Assembly: GCF_900187425.1 (NCBI RefSeq)
Contig: NZ_FYDJ01000019.1
Span: 34,094 to 98,093 of the forward strand
Reading direction: 5' to 3'
Source: Pseudomonas sp. Irchel s3h14
GTDB lineage: Bacteria > Pseudomonadota > Gammaproteobacteria > Pseudomonadales > Pseudomonadaceae
Length of the DNA: 64,000 nucleotides
The notes below the pieces were generated by a model, which was not told the DNA's origin, did no database searches, and saw nothing but the letters and a program-made list of their open reading frames with translations. Within the stretch, counting starts at the first letter, position 1; each line of letters begins with the position of its first letter. The translations under genes and the position numbers were made by a program. Of the stretch, positions 16,384 to 25,701 are shown in pieces.

Positions 16384-19104
16384 ATGACCCTTGTAAAAAC
16401 CGCAAAGAAAACCGCCCAAGGCGCCAGCAACGACAACGCCAAGCTGTCGATGCGCGCCGCACGGGAAGCGCAGAACGGCCTGGCCATCACGCTGACCAAC
16501 CTCAACGCCACCGCTGACGGCCTGACCGAACTCGAAGCCCAGGGCCGCCTCGCACGCAACGGTCACAACGAAGTGGCCCACGACAAGCCGCCTCACGCCC
16601 TCATCCAACTGCTCAAAGCCCTGAACAATCCCTTCATCTATGTGCTGCTGACCCTGGCCGGCATCAGTTTCTTCACTGACTACTGGCTGCCGATCAGCAA
16701 CGGTGAAGCGGATGACGCCGACCTGACCAAGGTCATCATTATCATGACCATGGTCAGCCTCAGCAGCCTGCTGCGGTTCTGGCAGGAATACCGCTCGGCC
16801 AAGTCCGCCGAAGCCCTCAAGGCGATGGTGCGCACCACCGCTACCGTGCTGCGTCGCGAGCACAAGGACGGAAAATCGGTGCTGCGTGAAGTGCCGATGC
16901 GCGATCTGGTGGCCGGCGATATCGTTCAGTTGAGCGCTGGCGACATGATCCCGGCCGACATCCGCCTGATCGAATCCCGCGACCTGTTTATCAGCCAGGC
17001 TGTGCTGACCGGTGAAGCCTTGCCGGTCGAGAAGTACGACACCCTGGGCAATGTGGCGCAAAAGTCCGCCAACAGCAGCGCGCCAGATCAGTCGAACCTG
17101 CTGGACCTGCCGAACATCTGTTTCATGGGCACCAACGTGGTCAGCGGCACGGCCAAGGCTGTGGTGGTGGCTACCGGGGCTCGGACTTACTTCGGCTCAC
17201 TGGCCAAAGCCATCGTCGGCTCGCGGGCGCAAACCGCGTTCGACCGTGGGGTGAACAGCGTCAGTTGGTTGCTGATCCGCTTCATGCTGGTGATGGTACC
17301 GATTGTGTTCCTGCTCAACGGCTTCTCCAAGGGTGACTGGGGCGATGCGTTCCTGTTTGCCCTGGCCGTTGCCGTTGGCCTGACCCCGGAAATGCTGCCG
17401 ATGATCGTCAGCGCCAACCTGGCCAAAGGCGCCATGGCTATGGCCAAGCGAAAAGTGGTGGTCAAGCGCCTCAATGCGATCCAGAACTTCGGTTCGATGG
17501 ACGTGCTGTGCACCGACAAGACTGGCACCCTGACCCAGGACAAGATCATCCTCGAGCACCACGTCGACAGCCACGGCCGGCGCGACGATTCGATCCTCGA
17601 ACTGGCGTGGCTCAATAGCCATCACCAGAGTGGTCTGAAGAATCTGATGGACCAGGCCGTGGTGCAATTCGCCAACGCTAATCCAACGTTCCGTGTGCCG
17701 TTCGCCTACAGCAAAGTCGACGAATTGCCGTTCGACTTCGTCCGTCGGCGCCTGTCGATCATCGTCAAGGACAGCCGCGACGATCACCTGATGGTGTGCA
17801 AGGGCGCGGTCGAGGAAATGCTCAGCATCGCCAGCCACATCAATGAAAGCGGCCAGGTGGTCGCGCTGGATGCACAGCGACGCAAAGACTTGCTGGCCCT
17901 GGCCAACGAGTACAACGAGGACGGTTTCAGGGTACTGCTGGTTGCCACCCGCGAAATCCCGAAAACCCAAAGCAAAAACCAGTACAAAACCGCCGATGAG
18001 CGCGACCTGGTGATTCGCGGCTTCCTGACCTTCCTCGACCCGCCAAAGGAAACTGCCGGCCCGGCCATTGCCGCACTGCGCGACATGGGCGTGACGGTCA
18101 AGGTGCTGACCGGCGACAACGCCGTGGTCACCTGCAAGATCTGCCGTGAAGTCGGCCTCGATCCAGGCTCGCCGCTGCTCGGCCAAGACATCGAGCACAT
18201 GGACGACACCACCCTCAAGCTGCGGGTCGAAGAACGCACGGTGTTCGCCAAGCTGACACCGCTGCAAAAATCCCGGGTGCTCAAGGCACTGCAAGGCAAC
18301 GGTCACACCGTGGGTTTCCTCGGCGACGGCATCAACGACGCCCCGGCGCTACGCGATGCCGACGTCGGGATCTCGGTGGACAGCGGCACGGACATCGCCA
18401 AGGAATCGGCGGACATCATCCTCCTGGAAAAGAGCCTGATGGTGCTCGAAGAAGGCGTGCTCAAGGGCCGCGAAACCTTCGGCAATATCATGAAGTACCT
18501 GAACATGACCGCCAGCTCCAATTTCGGCAACGTGTTCTCAGTGCTGGTGGCCAGTGCGTTCATTCCATTTTTGCCGATGCTGTCGATCCACCTGCTGCTG
18601 CAAAACCTCATGTACGACATCTCTCAGCTGGCGTTGCCGTGGGACAAGATGGACAAAGAGTTCCTGCGCAAACCGCGCAAGTGGGATGCGAAGAACATCG
18701 GCCGCTTCATGCTGTGGATCGGGCCGACCTCGTCGATCTTCGACATCACCACGTTTGCCCTGATGTGGTACGTGTTCGCCGCCAACAGCGTGGAAATGCA
18801 GAGCCTGTTTCAGTCTGGCTGGTTCATCGAAGGATTGCTGTCGCAGACGCTGGTGGTGCACATGCTGCGCACTCAGAAGATTCCGTTCTTCCAGAGCACG
18901 GCTGCATTGCCGGTGATTCTCGCGACCGGCGTAGTGATCTGCCTGGGCATCTACATCCCGTTCTCGCCGCTGGGCGCGCTGGTCGGCCTGGTGCCGTTGC
19001 CATGGGAATACTTCCCTTGGCTGGTGGGTACTTTGCTCAGCTACTGCGTGGTGGCGCAGACCATGAAGACGATCTACATCCGCCGGTTCAAGCAGTGGTT
19101 TTGA
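16384..19104 (+). CDS. mgtA: Magnesium-translocating P-type ATPase MgtA
   Basis: The 906-residue P3B-type ATPase imports Mg2+ across the inner membrane using ATP. It has cytoplasmic N-terminal and actuator domains with the TGE loop (LTGEALPVEK). The phosphorylation motif CTDKTGTLTQD has Asp378. The nucleotide domain, KVLTGDNAVV and hinge GDGINDAPALRDADVGISVD follow, with ten predicted membrane segments and a C-terminal TM block. ATG at 16384 is preferred over upstream in-frame codons because it follows the GGCAGGAGC ribosome site. It is expressed from a long structured leader. Confidence 0.96.
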   Translation: MTLVKTAKKTAQGASNDNAKLSMRAAREAQNGLAITLTNLNATADGLTELEAQGRLARNGHNEVAHDKPPHALIQLLKALNNPFIYVLLTLAGISFFTDYWLPISNGEADDADLTKVIIIMTMVSLSSLLRFWQEYRSAKSAEALKAMVRTTATVLRREHKDGKSVLREVPMRDLVAGDIVQLSAGDMIPADIRLIESRDLFISQAVLTGEALPVEKYDTLGNVAQKSANSSAPDQSNLLDLPNICFMGTNVVSGTAKAVVVATGARTYFGSLAKAIVGSRAQTAFDRGVNSVSWLLIRFMLVMVPIVFLLNGFSKGDWGDAFLFALAVAVGLTPEMLPMIVSANLAKGAMAMAKRKVVVKRLNAIQNFGSMDVLCTDKTGTLTQDKIILEHHVDSHGRRDDSILELAWLNSHHQSGLKNLMDQAVVQFANANPTFRVPFAYSKVDELPFDFVRRRLSIIVKDSRDDHLMVCKGAVEEMLSIASHINESGQVVALDAQRRKDLLALANEYNEDGFRVLLVATREIPKTQSKNQYKTADERDLVIRGFLTFLDPPKETAGPAIAALRDMGVTVKVLTGDNAVVTCKICREVGLDPGSPLLGQDIEHMDDTTLKLRVEERTVFAKLTPLQKSRVLKALQGNGHTVGFLGDGINDAPALRDADVGISVDSGTDIAKESADIILLEKSLMVLEEGVLKGRETFGNIMKYLNMTASSNFGNVFSVLVASAFIPFLPMLSIHLLLQNLMYDISQLALPWDKMDKEFLRKPRKWDAKNIGRFMLWIGPTSSIFDITTFALMWYVFAANSVEMQSLFQSGWFIEGLLSQTLVVHMLRTQKIPFFQSTAALPVILATGVVICLGIYIPFSPLGALVGLVPLPWEYFPWLVGTLLSYCVVAQTMKTIYIRRFKQWF

Positions 19105-19145
19105 TGGCGTAAGACAAGCCCAAATGGATTGAACACCGCCATCCA

Positions 19146-19236
19146 TGTGGGAGCGGGCTTGCTCGCGAATACGGTATGACATTCGGCATTGATGTTGACT
19201 GACCCACCGCTTTCGCGAGCAAGCCCGCTCCCACAG
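19146..19236. repeat. Palindromic REP-type pair, family A
   Basis: Two inverted GTGGGAGCGGGCTTGCTCGCGAA units lie between mgtA and the Na/Pi transporter gene. Confidence 0.88.
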
Positions 19237-19289
19237 GGTTTTGTGTTCAGCAATTCGATCAATGCAACACGAAATAAAGGAGAGTTCTC

Positions 19290-20939
19290 ATGTCGGGAAC
19301 GACTCTACTGATCAACCTCGCGGGCGCCATTGCATTGTTGCTGTGGGGCACGCACATGATTTCTTCGGCGCTGTTGCGCGGCTTCGGCACGCCACTGCGC
19401 CACTGGATGGGCCGGCACCTCAACCACCGCTGGCTGGCCCTGCTAGCGGGCATCGGCATCACCGGCGTCTTGCAAAGCAGCACCGCCGTCAGCCTGATGG
19501 CCACCTCGTTCACCGCCGCCGGCACCCTGGGCCTGGCCCCGGCGCTGGCGATGATGCTCGGCGCCAACATCGGTTCGACCCTGGTGGTGCAGCTGCTGAG
19601 CGCTGACATTTCGATCCTTACACCCATCGTTTTACTGACAGGCCTGACCGTCTTCAGGCTGCGGGATGACTCGCGTTTCGAGAGCGTCGGCTGTGCATTG
19701 ATCGGCCTGGGGCTGATGCTGATGGCCCTGCATATGCTCGGCTCGACACTGGCCGACGTGGAAGGCACGCCCGTGTTCCAGCTGATCATGCAAAGCCTCG
19801 ACGGCGACCTGCTGATTGCGCTGCTGGTAGCGCTGATCCTTACCTGGCTCTGCCATTCGGGCGTGGCCGTGGTGCTGCTGATCGTGTCCCTGGCCGCCAC
19901 CGGAATGCTCTCGGCATCGACCATCGTCGCGCTGGTGCTCGGGGTGAACATTGGCGGTGCGTTACCGTCGGTGATCAATGCCGGCTCGAACGTCGGCCGG
20001 CGCCTGCCCCTCGGCAATCTGCTGGTGCGGGCCTTGGGTGCGGCGGTGGTGTTGCCCTTGGCCGGGTGGCTGGCATCGCTGAATCTCGATCCGGCGGCGC
20101 TGGTGGTTTACCTGCACACCGGCTTCAACCTTTTGCTGGCGCTGGTGTTCATCGGTTTCACCGAGCCCATGGCCAGACTGCTGACTCGCCTGTTGCCGGA
20201 GCCGGCGCGGGATGTCGATCCGGGCATGCCGCGCTACCTCGACGAAGCCGGGCTGGAGGTGGCCAACATCGGCCTGTCCAACGCCGCCCGCGAAGCCCTG
20301 CGCATCGCCGACATGCTCTCGGCAATGCTTGAGCGCACGCTGCAGCTGTTCCATACCTCGGCGCCGGCCTGTGCCGATGAGGTGCGGCGCATCGATCAAT
20401 CCACGGACCTGTTGAGCGCGGCGATTCGCGCCTATCTGGCGGACATTGGCCAGGAAGGCATCAGCGACAGCGATGCCGATCGCGCCCAGGAAATCCTCAC
20501 GTTTGTGATCAACCTCGAACACGCCGCGGACATTCTTTCCAGCAGCCTCACGCAGTTGGCCATGCGCCGCTTGCGCCGCGGCGAACACTTTTCGGTGTTC
20601 GAGTTGCGCAACATTGCGCCGTTGCACGAGGCGCTGCTGGAAAGCCTGAGCCTGGCGATCACCGTGTTCCTGCGCGAAGACATTGCCACCGCGCACCAGT
20701 TGATCAGCCGCAAGGAGAGCGTCCGGCGACTCGAAGCCGACGCCAGCCGTCAGCATTTTCGCAAACTGCAGGAGGACAAAAACACCTGGGCTGAATCCGG
20801 CGACATCTTTCAGCGCGTGCTTCGTGACTATCGTCGGGTACACCACCACATCGCCGCCCTCGCCTATCCGCTGCTGGAACGGGCGGGTGAGCCGTTGGGC
20901 GATGATCAGGCCAAGGAGGCCTCGCCATGCGCGTCCTGA
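19290..20939 (+). CDS. Na/Pi cotransporter family protein (YjbB-like)
   Basis: The 549-residue membrane protein has two PF02690 repeats carrying the QSSTA motif (GVLQSSTAVSLM) and GANIGSTLVVQLL, with about eight membrane helices up to residue ~300. A cytoplasmic PhoU-like helical region covers ~330-530 (LRIADMLSAMLERTL, TFVINLEHAADILSSSL). This architecture is the YjbB phosphate exporter type. AAAGGAGAG precedes the ATG at 19290. It overlaps the next gene by 13 bp. Placement after mgtA may reflect linked Mg/phosphate homeostasis (inference). Confidence 0.9.
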   Translation: MSGTTLLINLAGAIALLLWGTHMISSALLRGFGTPLRHWMGRHLNHRWLALLAGIGITGVLQSSTAVSLMATSFTAAGTLGLAPALAMMLGANIGSTLVVQLLSADISILTPIVLLTGLTVFRLRDDSRFESVGCALIGLGLMLMALHMLGSTLADVEGTPVFQLIMQSLDGDLLIALLVALILTWLCHSGVAVVLLIVSLAATGMLSASTIVALVLGVNIGGALPSVINAGSNVGRRLPLGNLLVRALGAAVVLPLAGWLASLNLDPAALVVYLHTGFNLLLALVFIGFTEPMARLLTRLLPEPARDVDPGMPRYLDEAGLEVANIGLSNAAREALRIADMLSAMLERTLQLFHTSAPACADEVRRIDQSTDLLSAAIRAYLADIGQEGISDSDADRAQEILTFVINLEHAADILSSSLTQLAMRRLRRGEHFSVFELRNIAPLHEALLESLSLAITVFLREDIATAHQLISRKESVRRLEADASRQHFRKLQEDKNTWAESGDIFQRVLRDYRRVHHHIAALAYPLLERAGEPLGDDQAKEASPCAS

Positions 20940-21280
20940 TTTGTGCCGGCCGCCATTACGCCGACAGCCGCCAATGCCGCAGCGTGCTCGACGCCTTCCA
21001 GCGCCTGCACCCGGTGCAGGTGCTGATCCATGGCGGCAATCAATACCTGGGCGCCGACATCGAGGAATGGGCCCGTGAACACGGCGCCGACATCGTGCGC
21101 TACCCGCCCAACTGGCAACGCCACGGCAAACTGGCCGAACGCCTGCGCAACCACTTCATGCTGCACGACAGCCGCCCCGACGTGGTCATCGCCCTGCCCG
21201 GCGGTGAAGACACTGAAGAACTGGTCGCACAGGCCCGGACGTGCGGCTTGCAAACCTTAACGGTAGAGGATCGCGACTAA
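20927..21280 (+). CDS. DUF2493 (SLOG superfamily) protein
   Basis: The 117-residue Rossmann-like protein contains MRVLICAGRHYADSRQCRSVLDAF, LIHGGNQYLGADIEEWARE, then RNHFMLHDSRPDVVIALPGGEDTEELV. GGN/ALPGG are the nucleotide-binding loops of the SLOG/YspA group, which is thought to bind nucleotide-derived ligands. It starts 13 bp inside the preceding transporter gene, with the ribosome site AAGGAGG inside that gene, so it is translationally coupled. Exact function unknown. Confidence 0.87.
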   Translation: MRVLICAGRHYADSRQCRSVLDAFQRLHPVQVLIHGGNQYLGADIEEWAREHGADIVRYPPNWQRHGKLAERLRNHFMLHDSRPDVVIALPGGEDTEELVAQARTCGLQTLTVEDRD

Positions 21281-21316
21281 GTCGCGCCTGCCAACACAAT
21301 TTTCGAGACCATTTTC

Positions 21317-22087
21317 ATGCAAAAGCCAACACGCTTGTTCTCCTCTTTCGTGCGCGACTTGCCGCCCTCCCTGGGGCGGACACTACGACGCAATCTGCTG
21401 TTCATCAGCCTCACTCTGAGCGCGATCACACTGCTGACCACCCTGTCCAACGCTCGCGCCGCCGGCGGTTCGTATACCGTGGATGACGCGGCCATCAACG
21501 CCCCCGGCGAATGCAACATCGACGCCTGGTATCAGAATGGCCGGCACAGTTCATCCAGCAACAGCGTGGTGTCCCAGGACTGCACGTTCAAAGGCCTGCC
21601 CTCTGTGCAACTCGGTGCCGCCGTACAGCACAGCCGCGAGGATGGGGAAGCGCAAACCCAACTGAGCCCGCAATTCAAGGCGCAGCTGTTTGCTTGGGAC
21701 GACCTCGGCCTTGCCCTGGCGCTGGCCGGCACCGCGCACGTTGCCGTCAATCGCGCCCATGCCTTCGACGGCGGTGAGCTGAACCTGCCGTTGACCTACC
21801 AACCGCTGGAAACCCTGCGCCTGAACCTCAATGCCGGCTGGGCCCACGCCTATGATGACGGTGAACAGAACCATCGCTGGACCTGGGGCACCGGCGTGGA
21901 ATACGACCTCGCCCGCTCCCTGACGTTGATCGCCGAACGCTACGGACAACAAGGCGGCGAACAGGCGTGGCAGGCCGGGCCACGGCTGCACATTGGCGAG
22001 CGGATCGACGTCGATCTGGTGCTGGGGCGCAATCTGACTGGCGAGCGGGATCAGTGGCTGACGACCGGGGCGACACTGCAGTTTTGA
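21317..22087 (+). CDS. Probable outer-membrane beta-barrel protein
   Basis: The 256-residue protein has an unusually long N-terminal export signal: about 35 residues with several Arg precede the hydrophobic core (LLFISLTLSAITLLTTLSNARAA). The mature part is rich in alternating aromatic/polar strands: AWYQNGRHSS, PQFKAQLFAWDDLGLALALAG, NLNAGWAHAYDDGEQNHRW and ending WLTTGATLQF, with Phe at the C-terminus as in BAM-assembled barrels. No family name is claimed. A nearer start at one of the internal codons is possible. It is last in the mgtA-linked run. Confidence 0.72.
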   Translation: MQKPTRLFSSFVRDLPPSLGRTLRRNLLFISLTLSAITLLTTLSNARAAGGSYTVDDAAINAPGECNIDAWYQNGRHSSSSNSVVSQDCTFKGLPSVQLGAAVQHSREDGEAQTQLSPQFKAQLFAWDDLGLALALAGTAHVAVNRAHAFDGGELNLPLTYQPLETLRLNLNAGWAHAYDDGEQNHRWTWGTGVEYDLARSLTLIAERYGQQGGEQAWQAGPRLHIGERIDVDLVLGRNLTGERDQWLTTGATLQF

Positions 22088-22133
22088 AAGCGGCGGGGTT
22101 GACGCCTGGAACGAACTGAACTGAACACCGATT

Positions 22134-22304
22134 TCGGTCAGGCTGAAGTAGACGCTCACCGACATGGCGGACTTCGAGGCGATGAAGGCCGTGTGGGATG
22201 CCTGGGTACCGGCAGGCCATGCTCCGGCCCGCGCTTGCGGCGAAGCAAAGCTGGCTGATCCAGCGCTACTGGTGAAGATCATCGTGTGTGCTGCGAGGGG
22301 TTGA
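22134..22304 (+). pseudogene. RidA-family C-terminal fragment with an inverted segment
   Basis: The plus strand from 22152 to 22304 reads TLTDMADFEAMKAVWDAWVP then GHAPARACGEAKLADPALLV and a stop. This is the C-terminal third of a RidA/YjgF-type deaminase. An in-frame TAG lies at 22149. The 26 bp just before (22134-22159) encode VSVYFSLT, the preceding RidA strand, but on the minus strand, so the fragment looks truncated and locally inverted. The N-terminal two thirds are absent. It is not expected to be functional. Confidence 0.7.
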
Positions 22305-22423
22305 GCTTTTTCAGGCGCAGGCATTGGACTGATCACGCATCGACAGGGAACTCCTGACGACCGCCACGCATCCTACAGATGTGGTACTTCCTTTTTTGCT
22401 ACTCGCTTTCAGAGGACACCGTC

Positions 22424-22741
22424 ATGCGCCGTCTGACTATCATCTCTTCCCTTTTGCTGTGTTTACCCTTCGGCTCCGCTATGGCCGATGTGGATGCGGG
22501 CGATGTCGCCACGTCAGCCGGGGTATCCGCATCGCTGTACTCGACGTTCAAGGATGACAAACGGGTGATTCCGGCTCGGGATGACGCCTCCAGCTTCGTT
22601 GCCAGTGGCGGCGCGATTCGTGGTGTTTATCTGGAGTCGTACTTAAAGCAGGTTCGTCTGGAAAATCCCGGCCTCAACGCCAGCGACGAAGACCTGGCCA
22701 GAGCAATCCTCGTCCAGGAAGGCGTAGCTGCAGGCAAATAA
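22424..22741 (+). CDS. DUF2388 family exported protein
   Basis: The 105-residue protein has a signal peptide (MRRLTIISSLLLCLPFGSAMA) and a mature domain beginning DVDAGDVATSAGVSASLYSTF then KVIPARDDASSFVAS-like text and GAIRGVYLESYLKQVR. This is the standard DUF2388 arrangement of Pseudomonas. ATG at 22424 gives the signal peptide; the upstream in-frame ATG at 22379 would spoil it. AGAGGACACC is a fair ribosome site. Function unknown; the family is periplasmic. Confidence 0.85.
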   Translation: MRRLTIISSLLLCLPFGSAMADVDAGDVATSAGVSASLYSTFKDDKRVIPARDDASSFVASGGAIRGVYLESYLKQVRLENPGLNASDEDLARAILVQEGVAAGK

Positions 22742-22793
22742 AGGCTGAAAAAGTAGCGGTGGGGCTTGCGGCGCAAGGATAGCGTTTGCAGCC

Positions 22794-23726
22794 CTACCTT
22801 GTTTCAGCACCCGTGGATAATCGCGCCCAACCCGCCACCAGTTGCGCGCTGATGCTCACGCCGCCGCACACCACAATCACCACATCATGGGCACCGGCAA
22901 TCGCCGGATGGTCCAGGTATCCAATTGCCAACGAAACGCCGCACGCTGGTTCGACCAACTGACGCAGGTCGTTGGCGTAACGGACCACGCCCATGATCGC
23001 CTCGTCATCGCTGAGCACCACGCACTCGTGGGGGAAATCGAGGATATGCTGCACCGGCCAGGCGGCCACCTGCGTCGCGCCGAGCGACTTGGCGACCGTA
23101 TCGATTCGGGGAAATTTGACCGGATGTCCGGCACTGACAGCGGCGGCAAAAGACGCAGAACCCTGGGTTTCACACGCGATGATCCGGCAGTCCATGCGAT
23201 GGTGACGGATCAATCCGGTGAGAATCCCCGCCAGCAAACCTCCGCCCCCTACCGACATCACGAGCGCATCGGCCTGAGGGCAATCCTCGAGGATTTCATC
23301 GACCATCGTGCTGTGCCCTTCCCACAGCACCGGGTGATCGAAGGCAGGCACGTATTCGGTGTCCGCGCCCTGCGCGAGTTCCTTGGCCCGTAGATTGGCT
23401 TCGTCCCAGACCTTGCCATGGACGATCACCTCGGCACCGGTTTTCCTGATCCGTGCGCGGGTGGTTTCCGGCGTGGTGCTCGGCACCACAATGCAGGCTT
23501 TCAACCCCAGTCTGGCGGCAGCCACGGCGGTGGCGAACCCGGCATTGCCGCCGGAAGGACAGATCACTTTACGCTTACCCTGCTGCGCCGCCTGACTGCA
23601 CAAGAGCCCAATACCGCGAAGTTTGAATGAGCCGCTGGGTTGCAGGTTTTCCAGCTTGAGCCAGATTCGTCGGGCTGGGGTCGACAGGTCTGGATGCAGA
23701 ATCAAGGGCGTTCTGATATGAAGCAT
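22794..23726 (-). CDS. PLP-dependent L-serine/L-threonine dehydratase family enzyme
   Basis: The 310-residue fold type II PLP enzyme has the lysine in PSGSFKLRGIG (about residue 29), the phosphate/serine loop SGGNAGFATAVAA, the tetraglycine PLP loop SVGGGGLLAG and the C-terminal VCGGVSIS. It matches the short serine/threonine ammonia-lyase group (about 310-330 residues), which converts serine or threonine to a 2-oxo acid plus ammonia. ATG at 23726 has an AAGGAGCACC ribosome site; in-frame sequence upstream to 23828 is not conserved-looking. Confidence 0.9.
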   Translation of the reverse strand: MLHIRTPLILHPDLSTPARRIWLKLENLQPSGSFKLRGIGLLCSQAAQQGKRKVICPSGGNAGFATAVAAARLGLKACIVVPSTTPETTRARIRKTGAEVIVHGKVWDEANLRAKELAQGADTEYVPAFDHPVLWEGHSTMVDEILEDCPQADALVMSVGGGGLLAGILTGLIRHHRMDCRIIACETQGSASFAAAVSAGHPVKFPRIDTVAKSLGATQVAAWPVQHILDFPHECVVLSDDEAIMGVVRYANDLRQLVEPACGVSLAIGYLDHPAIAGAHDVVIVVCGGVSISAQLVAGWARLSTGAETR

Positions 23727-23793
23727 GGTGGTGCTCCTTAAGGGTGAACGGTCCTTATCCAAGCTTAGTTCACCCTGCCTGGCGGCTACCGCT

Positions 23794-24585
23794 TCAGCGA
23801 TAACGCGGTGCTGCCGTGGAGTTGCCAAACAAGCCTGACAGCGTCTGGCGCTGAGCTTCGTAGGCGTCCCACTGGTTGCCTTGGTGCAGGCCCGGAATGG
23901 TCACCACTTCGCCTTGCGCCAGGCCCGTCAGCGCGGCATCGACCATGTCCTGGGCAGACATCACGATCTCTTGCGGCAGATTTTCCACCGGGTTTCCGGC
24001 CTCGCTCCAGAAGTCGGTGGCGGTAGCGCCGGGCAGCACGGCCTGGATCCGAATGCCTTTGTCCGCCAATTCGCGGTGCATGGATTGGCTCAGGCCGAGG
24101 ACAAACGCCTTGGTCCCGCCATACACGCCGTTGAGAATTTCCGGGGCGATGGCAACGATCGAGGAGATATTGATCACAGTTCCTGTGCCGCGAGCGACGA
24201 AGCCAGGCACCACCGCGTAAGCCAGACGCATCAAAGCGGTCACGTTGAGGGTGATCATGTCTTCCATGTCATCCACCGGGCTACCGAGCAGCGGCATGAC
24301 GGCGCCGACCCCGGCGTTGTTGACCAACAGGGTGATACTGGCGTCGGAGCGTAGAATTTCTTCGACCCGCCGCACGTCGGCCTTGTCTTTCAGATCCGCG
24401 GCGACCACTTCCACGGCGCGGCCGGTTTCGTTACTCAGGTGGCTGGCCAGGGCGTTCAGTTTCGCCTGGCTGCGGGCGACCAGAATCAGGTCGTAACCCT
24501 GCCGGGCCAGACGGTCGGCATACACCGCGCCGATGCCCGAAGAAGCGCCAGTGATCAGAGCGGTACCTTTGGATGAGAGGGCCAT
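23794..24585 (-). CDS. SDR family oxidoreductase
   Basis: The 263-residue short-chain dehydrogenase has TGASSGIGAVYA at the N-terminus, Asp in VAADLKDK, NNAGVG, catalytic Ser in INISSIVAIA and Tyr/Lys in YGGTKAF. It resembles the YqjQ/DltE-type SDRs of about 260 residues. An ATG at 24600 (five residues earlier) is also possible. It is divergent from the GlxA-type regulator at 24709 with about a 120-bp gap and is a plausible target of it. Substrate unknown. Confidence 0.9.
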   Translation of the reverse strand: MALSSKGTALITGASSGIGAVYADRLARQGYDLILVARSQAKLNALASHLSNETGRAVEVVAADLKDKADVRRVEEILRSDASITLLVNNAGVGAVMPLLGSPVDDMEDMITLNVTALMRLAYAVVPGFVARGTGTVINISSIVAIAPEILNGVYGGTKAFVLGLSQSMHRELADKGIRIQAVLPGATATDFWSEAGNPVENLPQEIVMSAQDMVDAALTGLAQGEVVTIPGLHQGNQWDAYEAQRQTLSGLFGNSTAAPRYR

Positions 24586-24708
24586 GTCGATTTCCTTCAC
24601 AGTGAGGCGATAACGTCGCCGGGTGTGAACCGTTATAAAGGGTCTAACGCTCGTCTCAAATGACGTTTAAAGTACGTTTTTCAGACATGACCTTTTGAGG
24701 ACATCTCG

Positions 24709-25656
24709 ATGACTTCCGTGGCATTTGTAGTGTTTGAAGGGTTCCAGTCCATGGCGCTGGCGGCCATGCCAGTGTTCGAGTACGCCAATTTCAGCGCTGG
24801 CGAGGCGCTTTATGAGGTGAGCGTGGTGTCCGAAGACGGCCGAACATTGCGCGCTTCCGGTGGGCTGAACGTCGGCACCGAGGCCTTTGGTGAGCGGGTG
24901 TTCGACACGGTGATCGTGGTCGGCGGCGATGCCATCCTCGAGCAGGCACCCGAGGGCGTACTGAACTACCTGCGCGAAAACGTTAAAACCGCTCGGCGCA
25001 CGGCGTCGATCTGCTCCGGGGCGTTCGTCCTGGCCCAGGCCGGTTTGCTCGACGGACGGCGCGCCACCACCCATTGGGCTTATGCCCGGGAGCTGCAAGC
25101 GCGGTTTCCGTCGATCAAGGTTGAAGAAGATCGCATCTACGTCGTCGACGGATCGATCTGGACCTCCGCCGGGATGACCGCCGGCATCGACCTGGCGCTG
25201 GCCATGGTGGAAAAGGATCACGGCGCCGCGCTGGCCCGTTCCGTGGCGCAAAAACTGGTGATGTACCACCGCCGCGCGGGCGGCCAGTCGCAGCACTCGG
25301 CGCTGCTGGAACTGGAAGCGAAATCCGACCGGATTCAAACCGTCCTCGGTTATGCGCGAGAACACCTCACCGAGACGTTGTCGGTGGAGCAACTGGCGGA
25401 CGTCGCGCGCCTCAGCCCTCGGCAGTTCAGCCGGGCCTTTCGGGCGGAAACCGGTCAATCACCGGCCAAAGCCATCGAGAACCTGCGCCTGGAAACGGCA
25501 CGGCAGATGCTGGAACGCGGTCGCCTGACCCTCGATCAGATCGCCGAAGAATCCGGCTTCAGCGACTGCCGCCGCATGCGCGAAGCCTTCCTGCGGGCAT
25601 TCGGACAGCCGCCGCAGGTGATTCGGCGTAATGCCAGGGCCGGGTTGAACGCGTGA
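24709..25656 (+). CDS. GlxA family transcriptional regulator (DJ-1/PfpI domain plus AraC HTH)
   Basis: The 315-residue protein has an N-terminal DJ-1/PfpI-like sensor (residues ~5-190) containing the nucleophile-elbow segment ASICSGAFVLAQAGLLDGR and ATTHW. The C-terminal AraC-type DNA-binding domain has helices LSVEQLADVARLSPRQFSRAF and LDQIAEESGFSDCRRMREAF. It is divergent from the SDR gene, which it likely controls; the inducer is not evident. Start at 24709 follows GAGGACATCTCG. Confidence 0.92.
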   Translation: MTSVAFVVFEGFQSMALAAMPVFEYANFSAGEALYEVSVVSEDGRTLRASGGLNVGTEAFGERVFDTVIVVGGDAILEQAPEGVLNYLRENVKTARRTASICSGAFVLAQAGLLDGRRATTHWAYARELQARFPSIKVEEDRIYVVDGSIWTSAGMTAGIDLALAMVEKDHGAALARSVAQKLVMYHRRAGGQSQHSALLELEAKSDRIQTVLGYAREHLTETLSVEQLADVARLSPRQFSRAFRAETGQSPAKAIENLRLETARQMLERGRLTLDQIAEESGFSDCRRMREAFLRAFGQPPQVIRRNARAGLNA

Positions 25657-25701
25657 GGGGCGCCGGGCCTCTAAACTGAAAAGAATCAGCACGAGGTGCT
25701 T

